A stretch of DNA of 51,332 nucleotides from an uncultured Anaerococcus sp. (GTDB lineage Bacteria > Bacillota > Clostridia > Tissierellales > Peptoniphilaceae): NCBI RefSeq assembly GCF_947253225.1, contig NZ_CAMXYR010000006.1:1-51332 (forward strand). The letters are read 5' to 3'. Below the pieces are notes generated by a model, which was given only the letters and a program-made list of their open reading frames with translations, ran no database searches and was not told the DNA's origin. Below, piece after piece: positions 35,077-43,486 of this stretch (position 1 is its first letter; each line of letters starts with the position of its first letter). A program made the translations under genes and the position numbers.

Positions 35077-35574
35077 TTAATCCCCATCAAATCCATCAAA
35101 AACTTTAATGCCAAGAACTGCCAAGCCAAGAGCAAGAGCCCCCATGCCAAACCTAGCAAAACCAGCCAAATTGTCAGCAAAAAATCTCCTGTTGTCCTTG
35201 TGGAGGTCATTTATTTTATCTGCTAGATCAATCATTTTATCTATAAACTCTTTCCTATCCTCTGGCGACAAATCATCCTGGTGGAGCTGGTAGCTAAGCT
35301 CGTCAATGATTTTCTCATAGACCATAACCACCTCCTTCTCAGAATCTTCCACCTTGTCCATACTAACTTCGATAATTTCTTTTAGATTGACAAGAACCTT
35401 ATCAGCAAAACTAGTAAAATTTGGGAACTGATCAATTATTTTAAGCACAACTTCCCTATCTAAGTTAGGAACCATGGCCACAAAGTTAGCAATTTTTTCC
35501 TTGGACACCTGCCTAAATTCCTTAATATTAAGGATTTGTTTGACTTTTTCTTCTGAAATACGCCTTCTTTTCAT
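35077..35574 (-). CDS. Hypothetical protein with C-terminal membrane helix
   Basis: Not recognised. A 165-residue protein, mainly helical and acidic, whose last part is a single membrane helix (FGMGALALGLAVLGIKVFDG). The N-terminal half (MKRRRISEEKVKQILNIKEF) is charged and repeats Asp/Lys-rich helices such as SEKEVVMVYEKIIDELSYQL. It could be a membrane-tethered cytosolic domain. It is the first of a minus-strand set with the TraX gene and the 33642 gene. The AGAAAGTT before the ATG is a moderate ribosome site. Confidence 0.68.
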   Translation of the reverse strand: MKRRRISEEKVKQILNIKEFRQVSKEKIANFVAMVPNLDREVVLKIIDQFPNFTSFADKVLVNLKEIIEVSMDKVEDSEKEVVMVYEKIIDELSYQLHQDDLSPEDRKEFIDKMIDLADKINDLHKDNRRFFADNLAGFARFGMGALALGLAVLGIKVFDGFDGD

Positions 35575-35701
35575 AACTTTCTATCCTTCCTAGATTCCAA
35601 CAAAAACATCTACGATTTTTCTGATTTTTTCTAGCACCTTCTCCTTATAGTTCTTTTAGTTTTTTATTTTATTATATCATATGAAGCTAGGAGAGGGCAG
35701 G

Positions 35702-35738
35702 TAAAAAGCAGGCTTCATATCTTTATCACCTGCTTTGT
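35702..35738 (-). terminator. Rho-independent terminator after the LysR gene
   Basis: AAGCAGGT pairs with GCCTGCTT around a 14-base loop and is followed by TTTACC on the minus strand. Confidence 0.6.
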
Positions 35739-35765
35739 TTCTTTCTAAGATTTTCTTACAAGCTC

Positions 35766-36641
35766 CTAGTAGAGGGCCTCGGCTATTTGCAAGTAGGAGT
35801 CTTTAAATATGGAATTTTTGCTTACAACTAGGGAGAAGTCGTGGACTAGGTTGAAGTCGTCTAGGTCGACTAGCCTTATATCGCCCGCTTCTAGGTCCTT
35901 TTTTACGCATGATTCAAAAAGAAAGCTTATCCCACAGTCTGCCTTGACTAGGTCAACTATGGCATGCATATTGTTTATTTCGATAATATTGGTAAAGTCC
36001 TTGATGTCAATATTGTCCATGTTGAGGAAGTTGTTGAGGATGGCAAGGGTGCCAGAGCCTTCTTCCCTTATGATTATTCTTTCGTCTAGCAAGTCGGTTA
36101 GCTTTTCGATAGGCTTGGCAAAGTGGTGATTCTTGTGGCATATGCAGACCACCCTATCGCTTTTATATTTTTGGATGTAGTATTCCTTGCTTGTCAAAAA
36201 TCCTTCGATGATTGCAAGGTCAATCTTGCCCTTGTCAATATCTCTTAGGATTTCGTCGGTGTTCTCGTAGTAGATATGAAAATCGCAGTAGGCTTTGGCC
36301 TTAATTAGTCCTATGACTTTGTCCAAAATCAGAAATTCGCCCACAGACCTAGTAAAGCCTAGGGAAATTTTTTCGCCCTTGGGCTTTTTTTTGCCAACTA
36401 GCCTCATAAGCCTTTGCTCATCATTTGCCATAGAGATTAGGGCAGATTTGAGGATTTGCCCTTGGTCGGTCAGGCACAAGGCCCTCTTTTTCCTACAAAA
36501 AAGCTTGCAATTGTAGTAATTTTCTAAATATTTGATGTGCATGGATATGGCAGGTTGGGTTAGGTTGAGGCTTTCTGCCGCCTTTGTAAAGTTCATAAAC
36601 TTGCACACTTCCAAAAAACTTTCTATTCTAAAGTCTAGCAT
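35766..36641 (-). CDS. LysR family transcriptional regulator
   Basis: LysR-type activator, 291 residues. The N-terminal helix-turn-helix is FTKAAESLNLTQPAISMHIK (residues about 18-37), followed by the dimerisation helix and a type 2 periplasmic-binding-like sensor domain with EGSGTLAILNNFL (about residues 195-207). It is divergent from the YeiH-type exporter at 36749 and shares its promoter region. This LysR (CysB/YeiE group) plus YeiH arrangement is common, so it probably controls the exporter; a candidate T-n11-A box lies at 36670-36686. Confidence 0.92.
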   Translation of the reverse strand: MLDFRIESFLEVCKFMNFTKAAESLNLTQPAISMHIKYLENYYNCKLFCRKKRALCLTDQGQILKSALISMANDEQRLMRLVGKKKPKGEKISLGFTRSVGEFLILDKVIGLIKAKAYCDFHIYYENTDEILRDIDKGKIDLAIIEGFLTSKEYYIQKYKSDRVVCICHKNHHFAKPIEKLTDLLDERIIIREEGSGTLAILNNFLNMDNIDIKDFTNIIEINNMHAIVDLVKADCGISFLFESCVKKDLEAGDIRLVDLDDFNLVHDFSLVVSKNSIFKDSYLQIAEALY

Positions 36642-36669
36642 TTCTTCCTCCTTTTTTTATCATAACAAA

Positions 36670-36686
36670 TTATTATTGTATAGTAA
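36670..36686. promoter_or_regulatory. LysR-box candidate in the divergent promoter region
   Basis: TTATTATTGTATAGTAA, an imperfect palindrome of T-n11-A type (six of eight pairs) about 29 bases behind the LysR start and 12 bases upstream of the -35 box of the yeiH promoter. Confidence 0.45.
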
Positions 36687-36697
36687 ACATTTATAAT

Positions 36698-36726
36698 TTT
36701 ACTTTATATCTATCCCTTGATATAAT
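36698..36726 (+). promoter_or_regulatory. Promoter of the YeiH-type exporter gene
   Basis: TTTACT at 36698-36703, 17-base spacer, TATAAT at 36721-36726; GAAAGGAGCA precedes the ATG at 36749. Confidence 0.65.
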
Positions 36727-36748
36727 AGACAAAGCGAAAGGAGCATTT

Positions 36749-37783
36749 ATGACAAAATCTATAGAAAAATACCTTAGAGGACTCATACTCTGCCTTATAA
36801 TTGCAACAATTTCCCAATACATAGGCAAAAAAGTCCCCCTAGTTGGCCCAGCAGTTTTTGCCATCCTTATCGGTATGGCTTTGGGTCAAGTTATTAAAGA
36901 GAAGAAAGCCTATATGGCTGGAGTGAGGTTTACTTCAAAGAAAATCCTTCAATATGCAGTAATCCTCCTCGGATTTGGTCTTGACCTTGGTCTAGTTTTA
37001 AAGACAGGTAAGGAATCTCTTCCAATCATCCTATCAACCATATCAACTTCCCTAATTATAGCCTACCTCGCCTACAAGTCTGGACTTATTAAGGGCAAGA
37101 TTGCAACCCTTGTAGGAGTTGGCTCATCCATATGTGGAGGTTCTGCCATAGCAGCAGCTGCCCCTGTTATTGACGCTGATGAAGATGAGATTGCTCAAGC
37201 TATTTCAGTAATTTTCTTTTTCAATATCCTAGCTGCCATCTTATTCCCAAGCCTAGGTCGTATGATTGGTTTTTCTACAACCGATGGCCACGCCTTTGGT
37301 ATATTTGCAGGATCAGCAGTCAATGACACCTCATCAGTTACAGCTTGTGCCTCAACCTGGGATACTATCTTTAATCTGGGCAGTCAAACACTTGATAAGG
37401 CTGTAACAGTGAAGTTGACAAGAACCCTTGCCATAATCCCAATATGTTTGGGTCTTGCCTTTATCAGAATGAAAAATGCTGAGGAAGAAGCTAACAATAA
37501 AATTTCAATCAAGCAAATCTTCCCTTTCTTTATAATCTATTTTGTCCTTGCAAGTTTGATTACAACTATTGCCCTTGCCAAGGGAGTTGACCTTGAGTTT
37601 TTCAAACCTTTCAAGGACCTATCCAAGTTTTTCATTGTAATGGCCATGGCTGCCATAGGTTTTAATAGTGATATAGTCAAACTTCTAAAATCAGGAGCTA
37701 GACCTCTCGCTCTTGGTGGCTTGTGTTTTGTCGCAATCACATCTATAACCCTCATCCTCGAAAAAGTTCTTGGAATTTTGTAG
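36749..37783 (+). CDS. YeiH/UPF0324 family putative sulfate exporter
   Basis: Membrane protein, 344 residues with about ten hydrophobic helices, family YeiH (putative sulfate or sulfite exporter). The conserved GVGSSICGGSAIAAAAPVID and IAQAISVIFFFNILAAILFP segments are present, as is FGIFAGSAVNDTSSVTA. The start has GAAAGGAG upstream and its promoter is good. Divergent from the LysR regulator. Transport of sulfite, sulfate or another anion is inferred from family members; no sulfur metabolism genes are nearby. Confidence 0.9.
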   Translation: MTKSIEKYLRGLILCLIIATISQYIGKKVPLVGPAVFAILIGMALGQVIKEKKAYMAGVRFTSKKILQYAVILLGFGLDLGLVLKTGKESLPIILSTISTSLIIAYLAYKSGLIKGKIATLVGVGSSICGGSAIAAAAPVIDADEDEIAQAISVIFFFNILAAILFPSLGRMIGFSTTDGHAFGIFAGSAVNDTSSVTACASTWDTIFNLGSQTLDKAVTVKLTRTLAIIPICLGLAFIRMKNAEEEANNKISIKQIFPFFIIYFVLASLITTIALAKGVDLEFFKPFKDLSKFFIVMAMAAIGFNSDIVKLLKSGARPLALGGLCFVAITSITLILEKVLGIL

Positions 37784-37813
37784 GCTACTTAAAGCCAAAG
37801 AATAATCGAATAC

Positions 37814-37860
37814 TAAAACACCCTCCTAGCTGGTAAAGCCTTTAGGAGGGTGTTTTTATT
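37814..37860. terminator. Bidirectional terminator between yeiH and the pilus operon
   Basis: AAACACCCTCCTA pairs with TAGGAGGGTGTTT around a 15-base loop; T tracts flank it on both strands. It would end both the plus-strand exporter message and the minus-strand pilus operon. Confidence 0.85.
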
Positions 37861-37951
37861 GAGGGTATTTATAAACTAATAGTCTAATTTTTTTTATGGT
37901 TTAGCTTACTTCTAAGCTTTCAATATATGCCCCCTTTTTCCTTTGGATTGT

Positions 37952-38560
37952 CTAAGAAGATATTTGGGGCAGAGTTTGCCTTTGTCTTTTGCAACGGACA
38001 ACCACCCTCTCTCTTCCACCTAGGGTACAAGTGAATAAGCTTAGGTCCCGATTTCCTTCCACAAGGTCACTTGCTTGCTCTGGCCTAAGTTTTCCTACAT
38101 CTTCGACCTCATAGATAAAGTGATTGTCGTTCATATCTACAAATTCAACCTTATCGCCTTTATCAAGCCTATGAAGATTTCCAAAGTGAGCCTTATAGTT
38201 ATGGGCAAGGATTATCATGTTATTTTCATATACACTTCCCCTGTATCTTGCTGGAGATATCCTAATCAAGGGATAAGACCATTCACTAAGGATGGGCAAG
38301 TCTAGGGAAAGTCTTTCAATTCTAAGATAGCCTATATAGGCTAGGCCATTAATATTTCTTGTGGGCATCTCCATCTTTGGATTTTCAATATACTTATTTT
38401 GAGAACAAGGGTTTTTGCAAACTTTTTCTTTAAGTTCTGTTACTATTTTTTGCGTCCTTACTTTCGCCTTATAATCTTCTCTAAGATTGTGGGTCAAAAA
38501 GAAAAAGGCTAAAAAGATGCAAGCTCCTCCAAAATAAAAATATATATTCTTCCTAAACAT
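37952..38560 (-). CDS. Sortase (second sortase of the pilus locus)
   Basis: Membrane-anchored cysteine transpeptidase of the sortase family, 202 residues. An N-terminal membrane helix (IYFYFGGACIFLAFFFL) is followed by the sortase core: RYRGSVYENNMIILAHNYKA with the catalytic His in LAHN, FTCTLGG with the catalytic Cys, and RVVVRC with the Arg. No C-terminal membrane helix follows, unlike the class C sortase nearby. It may be the housekeeping-type or anchoring sortase for the pilus base. Its ATG overlaps the stop of the tip protein gene by 8 bases (38553-38560). Confidence 0.87.
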   Translation of the reverse strand: MFRKNIYFYFGGACIFLAFFFLTHNLREDYKAKVRTQKIVTELKEKVCKNPCSQNKYIENPKMEMPTRNINGLAYIGYLRIERLSLDLPILSEWSYPLIRISPARYRGSVYENNMIILAHNYKAHFGNLHRLDKGDKVEFVDMNDNHFIYEVEDVGKLRPEQASDLVEGNRDLSLFTCTLGGRERVVVRCKRQRQTLPQISS

Positions 38561-41500
38561 TTCTTTTTTTCCTGATTAGAGCAAAGCCTGCTCCTAGAAA
38601 GACTATTCCGCCTACTGCTTTTATTATCTTAGTTCCCTCGCCACCTGTTGTTGGAAGTTCACGACTTGGTGGGGCTTTTACTTGGACAACTGGATGAGGG
38701 AAGGATTTTTCTCCTCCCTTATAGTAAACTACAGAATTCTTATTGGCAGAAAATCCTGACTTGCCCGAACTTGTATCATTTCCCTTGTAGTCTGTATCCA
38801 TATCTCCTTTTGCGTCATAACCATTCTTTTGGTAGTCCTCTTGGGCTTTCTTGTTAGTTTTGATATTATAAGAAAGAACATATTTTGTATTTCCTTCTAA
38901 TTTATAATTAGGATTAAAGGTCAAAACAACTTTTTTATTAGACTTGTCATAGACCAAGCTATTGATACATCTATTAGAACCATCTCCATTTTGCAAAGTT
39001 TCATTACCATTTTCCCAAAGAATTGTTTCTTCCCCTGTATCTTTATTGACTTTAACAACTTTAAAGTCTGCCTTATCGGCTAAAAGCTCAACTCTATCAC
39101 TTAAGGGATCTTCTATCCTTACCTCTGTTACAGCAGCCTCAATAGCATATTTTAATTTAGAGACTAGCTCTCCTGTATTGCTTTTAACTCCAATATAAGA
39201 TCCTTTTCCCTTGTCTGCCATGTATTTGAGAACTTCTGGACTTTTTGATTCTGAGAGGCTATCTTCATTTATATCTTCAGATACCCCCACAGCGTGGGTG
39301 ATTAGATTTGGATGTCTCCTATAAAAGCCATCCAAAAATTCTTTAGTATAAATTTTTGAGTTTCTAACAGTTTTCGAACTGTTACGACCATCCTCACGAC
39401 GGTTACCATCACTGTCAATCCAAAAAGTTGGGACCCCATCGCTAATAAAAATCATAACTTGCCTTCTACCTTTTTGTTCTTCAGATTTTCTTAACAATTC
39501 TTCTGCCATCATAAGACCCGCTTGGTAGTTTGTCCCCCTATGTTCAGCCTTAAAATCGAAATCTATTTTACTATCAAGGCTATGGGACCAACCTTTAATA
39601 GTTTTCGCATCTTCATGGTAAGTATATCCGTCTTCTCTTTTTGTATTTTCATTTCTTGTGTATCCATTGAAATATAGGAAGGCAACCCTATTTTGATCAT
39701 TTTGCTTCAAGAAATTTTCAACTAAGTCAGTATTATTTATCATCCCAAGCATGGCATCCTTACGACTCATAGCTTCACCATTCCAGCTCATGTCTTCTTT
39801 TTTCATACTGGAAGAGCCATCTAATACAAATAACAAATCTACAGCTTCGTTTTTCTTGAGTCTTTCTCCTTCAACATCAAGATACAATCTATAAATATCT
39901 TCTAGTTGATTTTTATACTTTTGATCTTCTTGAATATCCGTATCCTGATTTTTAACATTATCACCGAGATAATCAATTTGCTCATGGACTGTAATTTTTG
40001 GTTTTAGCGTGTCTGGAACTTCTGGGACTTCTGGTTCTTCAGGTTCATTGTGCTCTTTGGTATTTGTGATATAGTATATATCCGACTCATGTTTGTAATG
40101 ATTGTCGGTTGATTTTTTAATATTACTCTTATAGCCTTTGACCTTGACCTCAGAGATACTATAGGTAAAATTGTAGATTTCTTTTATTTTAAAATCTTCT
40201 GGAATATCTTCAGGAAAAGCCCCTCCTGCATCTTCTATTAAGTGATTCTTATCATCCCTATAGTAATCTTCGATGATCCTCTCTTGCGAATGTTCGTCTG
40301 GAATATCCTTAAATCTTCCTTTCCAATCAATGGATTCAGAAAGTTCAATAGAATCTGTGTAGAGATTTTTTATTTCTATGTCCCTTGTTTTTTTTCGCCC
40401 CCTATGATTATAATATCTAATCCTAACTGTATAATTCTTAAAAAGCTTCACCTCTATAGGGTCATGAGCCTCATTCCCGCCTTTCCATGATTTAATTACT
40501 TTTATATCCTTGTAATGATCATGGTGACTGGAATGAGATTTAGCAACCCTCGCTGATCTAAGAAAACTAGACCTAGCCACATTTTCTTTTTTTGTATCTT
40601 TGGCAGGGACATCATCCTTATATGCTATAGCTTCAAGCGACCTAGCCTTTGGCTTATCTTTTTGTAAGAATAAAGCAAAGTTGTCTTCTTCAGACGTGTT
40701 TTTAACAGCAAACCTTAGTAAGGGCGCCTCATTTTCTTCATTATCTTTTTTGATTTTGATAAGTAGTCTTATTTTTTTATTTTCTGGATTTTTGTTTGTT
40801 AATGTTAAGTGTCTTAGCTTTTCGTCTTCATCAAAGCTTTCATCCTTTATTGTAAGAGACTCATCTTCAAGGGAATATGAGCCCTTAATCCTCCTTAATT
40901 CTTCTAGGAGACTTTGAATTTCTTCTATATTATCTTCTTTTTCATTTTCTCCAAGATAAACTTCTAGCCTGCTTAGGATATCTTGTATCCTATCAATTTC
41001 TTCTTCTGTAAATAAGTTTTTAACTACTTCTAGCTTCTCATTAGCATACAAATTTATCTCATCAATTCTTTTATCATCCCTAGCCTCTAAAACTAAGTCT
41101 TGATAGCCCTTGTATTTTTCATTTTTATTAGCTACTAAATTTGTGTACTCGTTTTCATTCTTAGCTTTAATAATTTTTAGCTTCTTATCCTCGCCCTGGT
41201 CTTCTGATTTAGATGTTTTTTCTCCTTCATCCTCTTTTTCAATCAAATTATAGGATTTATTAGCAAGGATAGCTTTATACTTGTCTATGAGCTTCACATC
41301 TTCTTTGGACAAAGACGCTTTTTCTGTATCTTCTAGATTTTCATTAGAAGGATTATCCTCATTTTCACTTTCTCCATTATAGATATTAGGGTCACTTTGA
41401 TTAGAATCTAGTTGATTTGACGCCAAGAGCAAGTTATTGTTCAAATGATTCTTCCTTAATAGACTTTGGCTTACACATTTTTTCATACTAGCATGATTAT

Positions 41501-41615
41501 AGGCTTTGGGAAAGACACTTTCATTACAAGCTTTTGCCAGTGCGAATGGAGAATTAGAAACTAGCATTACTAACGCCAAAAATATACTAAAAATTTTTGA
41601 TATTCTTTTTTTCAT
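38553..41615 (-). CDS. LPXTG pilus tip protein with VWA domain
   Basis: Large surface protein of 1020 residues and likely pilus tip adhesin. A signal peptide (MKKRISKIFSIFLALVMLV) opens the chain. Residues about 50-330 are acidic and helical (for example LEVYLGENEKEDNIEEIQ). A von Willebrand A domain begins near residue 590 with the MIDAS DLLFVLDGSSSMKKED and continues with MIFISDGVPTFW. The sorting signal is LPTTGG near 987, followed by a hydrophobic helix and RKKRNV. This layout resembles the VWA-bearing tip pilins of Gram-positive pili. It follows the LPQTG pilin directly. Confidence 0.9.
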   Translation of the reverse strand: MKKRISKIFSIFLALVMLVSNSPFALAKACNESVFPKAYNHASMKKCVSQSLLRKNHLNNNLLLASNQLDSNQSDPNIYNGESENEDNPSNENLEDTEKASLSKEDVKLIDKYKAILANKSYNLIEKEDEGEKTSKSEDQGEDKKLKIIKAKNENEYTNLVANKNEKYKGYQDLVLEARDDKRIDEINLYANEKLEVVKNLFTEEEIDRIQDILSRLEVYLGENEKEDNIEEIQSLLEELRRIKGSYSLEDESLTIKDESFDEDEKLRHLTLTNKNPENKKIRLLIKIKKDNEENEAPLLRFAVKNTSEEDNFALFLQKDKPKARSLEAIAYKDDVPAKDTKKENVARSSFLRSARVAKSHSSHHDHYKDIKVIKSWKGGNEAHDPIEVKLFKNYTVRIRYYNHRGRKKTRDIEIKNLYTDSIELSESIDWKGRFKDIPDEHSQERIIEDYYRDDKNHLIEDAGGAFPEDIPEDFKIKEIYNFTYSISEVKVKGYKSNIKKSTDNHYKHESDIYYITNTKEHNEPEEPEVPEVPDTLKPKITVHEQIDYLGDNVKNQDTDIQEDQKYKNQLEDIYRLYLDVEGERLKKNEAVDLLFVLDGSSSMKKEDMSWNGEAMSRKDAMLGMINNTDLVENFLKQNDQNRVAFLYFNGYTRNENTKREDGYTYHEDAKTIKGWSHSLDSKIDFDFKAEHRGTNYQAGLMMAEELLRKSEEQKGRRQVMIFISDGVPTFWIDSDGNRREDGRNSSKTVRNSKIYTKEFLDGFYRRHPNLITHAVGVSEDINEDSLSESKSPEVLKYMADKGKGSYIGVKSNTGELVSKLKYAIEAAVTEVRIEDPLSDRVELLADKADFKVVKVNKDTGEETILWENGNETLQNGDGSNRCINSLVYDKSNKKVVLTFNPNYKLEGNTKYVLSYNIKTNKKAQEDYQKNGYDAKGDMDTDYKGNDTSSGKSGFSANKNSVVYYKGGEKSFPHPVVQVKAPPSRELPTTGGEGTKIIKAVGGIVFLGAGFALIRKKRNV

Positions 41616-42574
41616 TCCTTAGTTCTCCTTCCTTTTTCTTTGATATATCCTATTACAATACTAATAATCCCCATGCCCGATAGAAAATATACAGGCCACC
41701 ATAATTGTCCAGTTTGTGGTAGCATAGGCGGTTTTTTAGGAGGATTGTCTGGTGGAGTATAAGGAGGGGTGTAAATATTTGTAATAACAAAGCTATTCTC
41801 GTAATTTTTAACTTTTACTTGGTATCTTTTTCTATCGACATTTTTCTCAACCACTGTCCAAGAGATGCTAGAATCAAGGTTCTTCCAAACATAAGTCCAA
41901 TTATTATCTTTGTTTAGCTTTACACTCTCTTTTGATTTTCCATTGCCCAATAGTTCCACTTCTATAAAGCTTGGCCTTTTGTTTTCATAACCATTATCAT
42001 CCCAAACTTTCAAAACATCTAGGTCTATTTTTTTTCTAAGAAGCTTTTCCTTGCTAAATTTAGGGTATGCGGTTGATTTGTCGAGATATTTGCCAGTTTC
42101 CTCATCCCTTTCTGGAAGTAAAACAAAAAACGGATTAGTTATATACTTGTAGGACTTGGTAAATAAATCTTCTCCAACAATAAGATATAGACCCTTCGTT
42201 ACTTTCACATTCAATAAGCCCTTATCGTCTGTTTTTCCCTTGTAAAATGCTTTAATCTTGTCTTTTTTTATATAGCCTTTTAGGGTATTGGCATATTCAT
42301 TCCACTTTATTTCGTTAGCTTGCCCATCTCCTATAGGATATTTCCTAAAGTCTTCACTCAAGCTTATATTGTTGTTTTTATCAATATTTCCTATTTTGTA
42401 TATACTAAATTCAGCATCCTTTATGCCATAACTTCCATCAGTATAAGATATTGTAAAATCTATTTGTTCTGGAGAATTAATATTATTACTTGCGTAAATA
42501 TTTTGAAAATTAGAAATAAAGCTAAATAGCAATACAAAAAGACAAACTAGCTTGCTTTTATTTAGTTTATTCAT
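41612..42574 (-). CDS. LPXTG minor pilin (CnaB-type)
   Basis: Pilin-like surface protein, 320 residues. A signal peptide (LVCLFVLLFSFISNFQNIYA) is followed by a Cna-B-type fold: VLKVWDDNGYENKRPSFIEV and NNWTYVWKNLDSSISWTVVE are clear. The sorting signal LPQTGQLWWPVYFL begins near residue 285, with hydrophobic helix and KEKGRRTKE tail. Its position between the class C sortase and the VWA tip gene suggests a basal or linker pilin. The end overlaps the start of the VWA gene by four bases. Confidence 0.87.
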   Translation of the reverse strand: MNKLNKSKLVCLFVLLFSFISNFQNIYASNNINSPEQIDFTISYTDGSYGIKDAEFSIYKIGNIDKNNNISLSEDFRKYPIGDGQANEIKWNEYANTLKGYIKKDKIKAFYKGKTDDKGLLNVKVTKGLYLIVGEDLFTKSYKYITNPFFVLLPERDEETGKYLDKSTAYPKFSKEKLLRKKIDLDVLKVWDDNGYENKRPSFIEVELLGNGKSKESVKLNKDNNWTYVWKNLDSSISWTVVEKNVDRKRYQVKVKNYENSFVITNIYTPPYTPPDNPPKKPPMLPQTGQLWWPVYFLSGMGIISIVIGYIKEKGRRTKE

Positions 42575-42608
42575 TTATTCCTCCTCCATTTCATAAGTAT
42601 GCTTATCG

Positions 42609-43454
42609 CTATTTTTCTTTTAAGCTTTTCTCTTTTCTAAGATCTATGATGTCTTTTATCATAGAAAGGATGATTATAATAATCGAAGCAAATATTGAAA
42701 CTAGTTTTATCATAGTTAGGAACATATTTTTCTTAACTTCTTCTTTGGCCTCTCTTCCCTTTGAGCTTTGTGGTGGATTGATTCTCTCTCCCCTAACTAG
42801 TAACCTATGAGTATTGATTCCATAAGGCGTACATGTGAACAAAGTTACATAATCTTTTCCTTCAAAAACCTTTAGGGGTTCTACATTTTTAGGCAGAACC
42901 GTTTCCTTATTTATTACCTGATAATATAGGTCTTCGCCAAGAATTGACACAATAAATTGATCTCCGACTTCTAGCTTGTGCAAATCTGTAAAAAGTTTTG
43001 CACTTGGCAAACCACAATGAGTTGACAAGGCTGCATGAGTTGACGCTCCACCAAGGGGCAAGGATGTACCAGGTAAGTGACCCACCCCCTTTTGGATGAC
43101 TCCTTCATTTACCCCATGATAGATGGGAAGGTAGACACCGATTTTTTCAATTTTTAGGTAGCCCATCATCCCATCATTAAATGGATTCAAATTTTCTTTG
43201 TAATCTTTAACTAGATTCGGATAATAAATAGCATCTTTTTCTTCAAAAATCTTTCGATTGTATAAATTAGCCTCATCTTTGATTTTTTGAATGTCAATCT
43301 TGGCAAATTCATCTAAAGACTTTTCGTAATTTATAATCCCCCTGCTTTGGGTAAAATTATTTACATAATCACTTACATTAGGGTAGAAAAAAATAATGAA
43401 GCCTATTACAAGTAAAATTTTCAGAAAAATAGCTTTCTTTTTCTCCATAATCAA
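42609..43454 (-). CDS. srtC: Class C (pilus) sortase
   Basis: Pilin-polymerising sortase, about 281 residues. An N-terminal membrane helix (LKILLVIGFIIFFYPN) and a C-terminal one (IKLVSIFASIIIIILSMI) flank the catalytic core, the usual class C topology. His is in ALSTHCGLPS, Cys in VTLFTCTPYG and Arg in NTHRLLVRG. The start is uncertain: TTG at 43454 and ATG at 43448 are both in frame and neither has a good ribosome site within ten bases; a GGAGG lies about 20 bases upstream. The gene sits between the major pilin and minor pilin. Confidence 0.88.
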   Translation of the reverse strand: MIMEKKKAIFLKILLVIGFIIFFYPNVSDYVNNFTQSRGIINYEKSLDEFAKIDIQKIKDEANLYNRKIFEEKDAIYYPNLVKDYKENLNPFNDGMMGYLKIEKIGVYLPIYHGVNEGVIQKGVGHLPGTSLPLGGASTHAALSTHCGLPSAKLFTDLHKLEVGDQFIVSILGEDLYYQVINKETVLPKNVEPLKVFEGKDYVTLFTCTPYGINTHRLLVRGERINPPQSSKGREAKEEVKKNMFLTMIKLVSIFASIIIIILSMIKDIIDLRKEKSLKEK

Positions 43455-43486
43455 TCTATGGGAAGGATCTTAATTCCTCCTCACCA

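Noticed and set aside
36295..36516. Plus-strand frame opposite the LysR gene
   Set aside because: Antisense to a firmly assigned LysR protein and without a ribosome site.
43448..43475. Deciding the srtC start by its ribosome site
   Set aside because: The nearest GGAGG is about 20 bases before the TTG/ATG candidates, so the start is left uncertain instead of forced.
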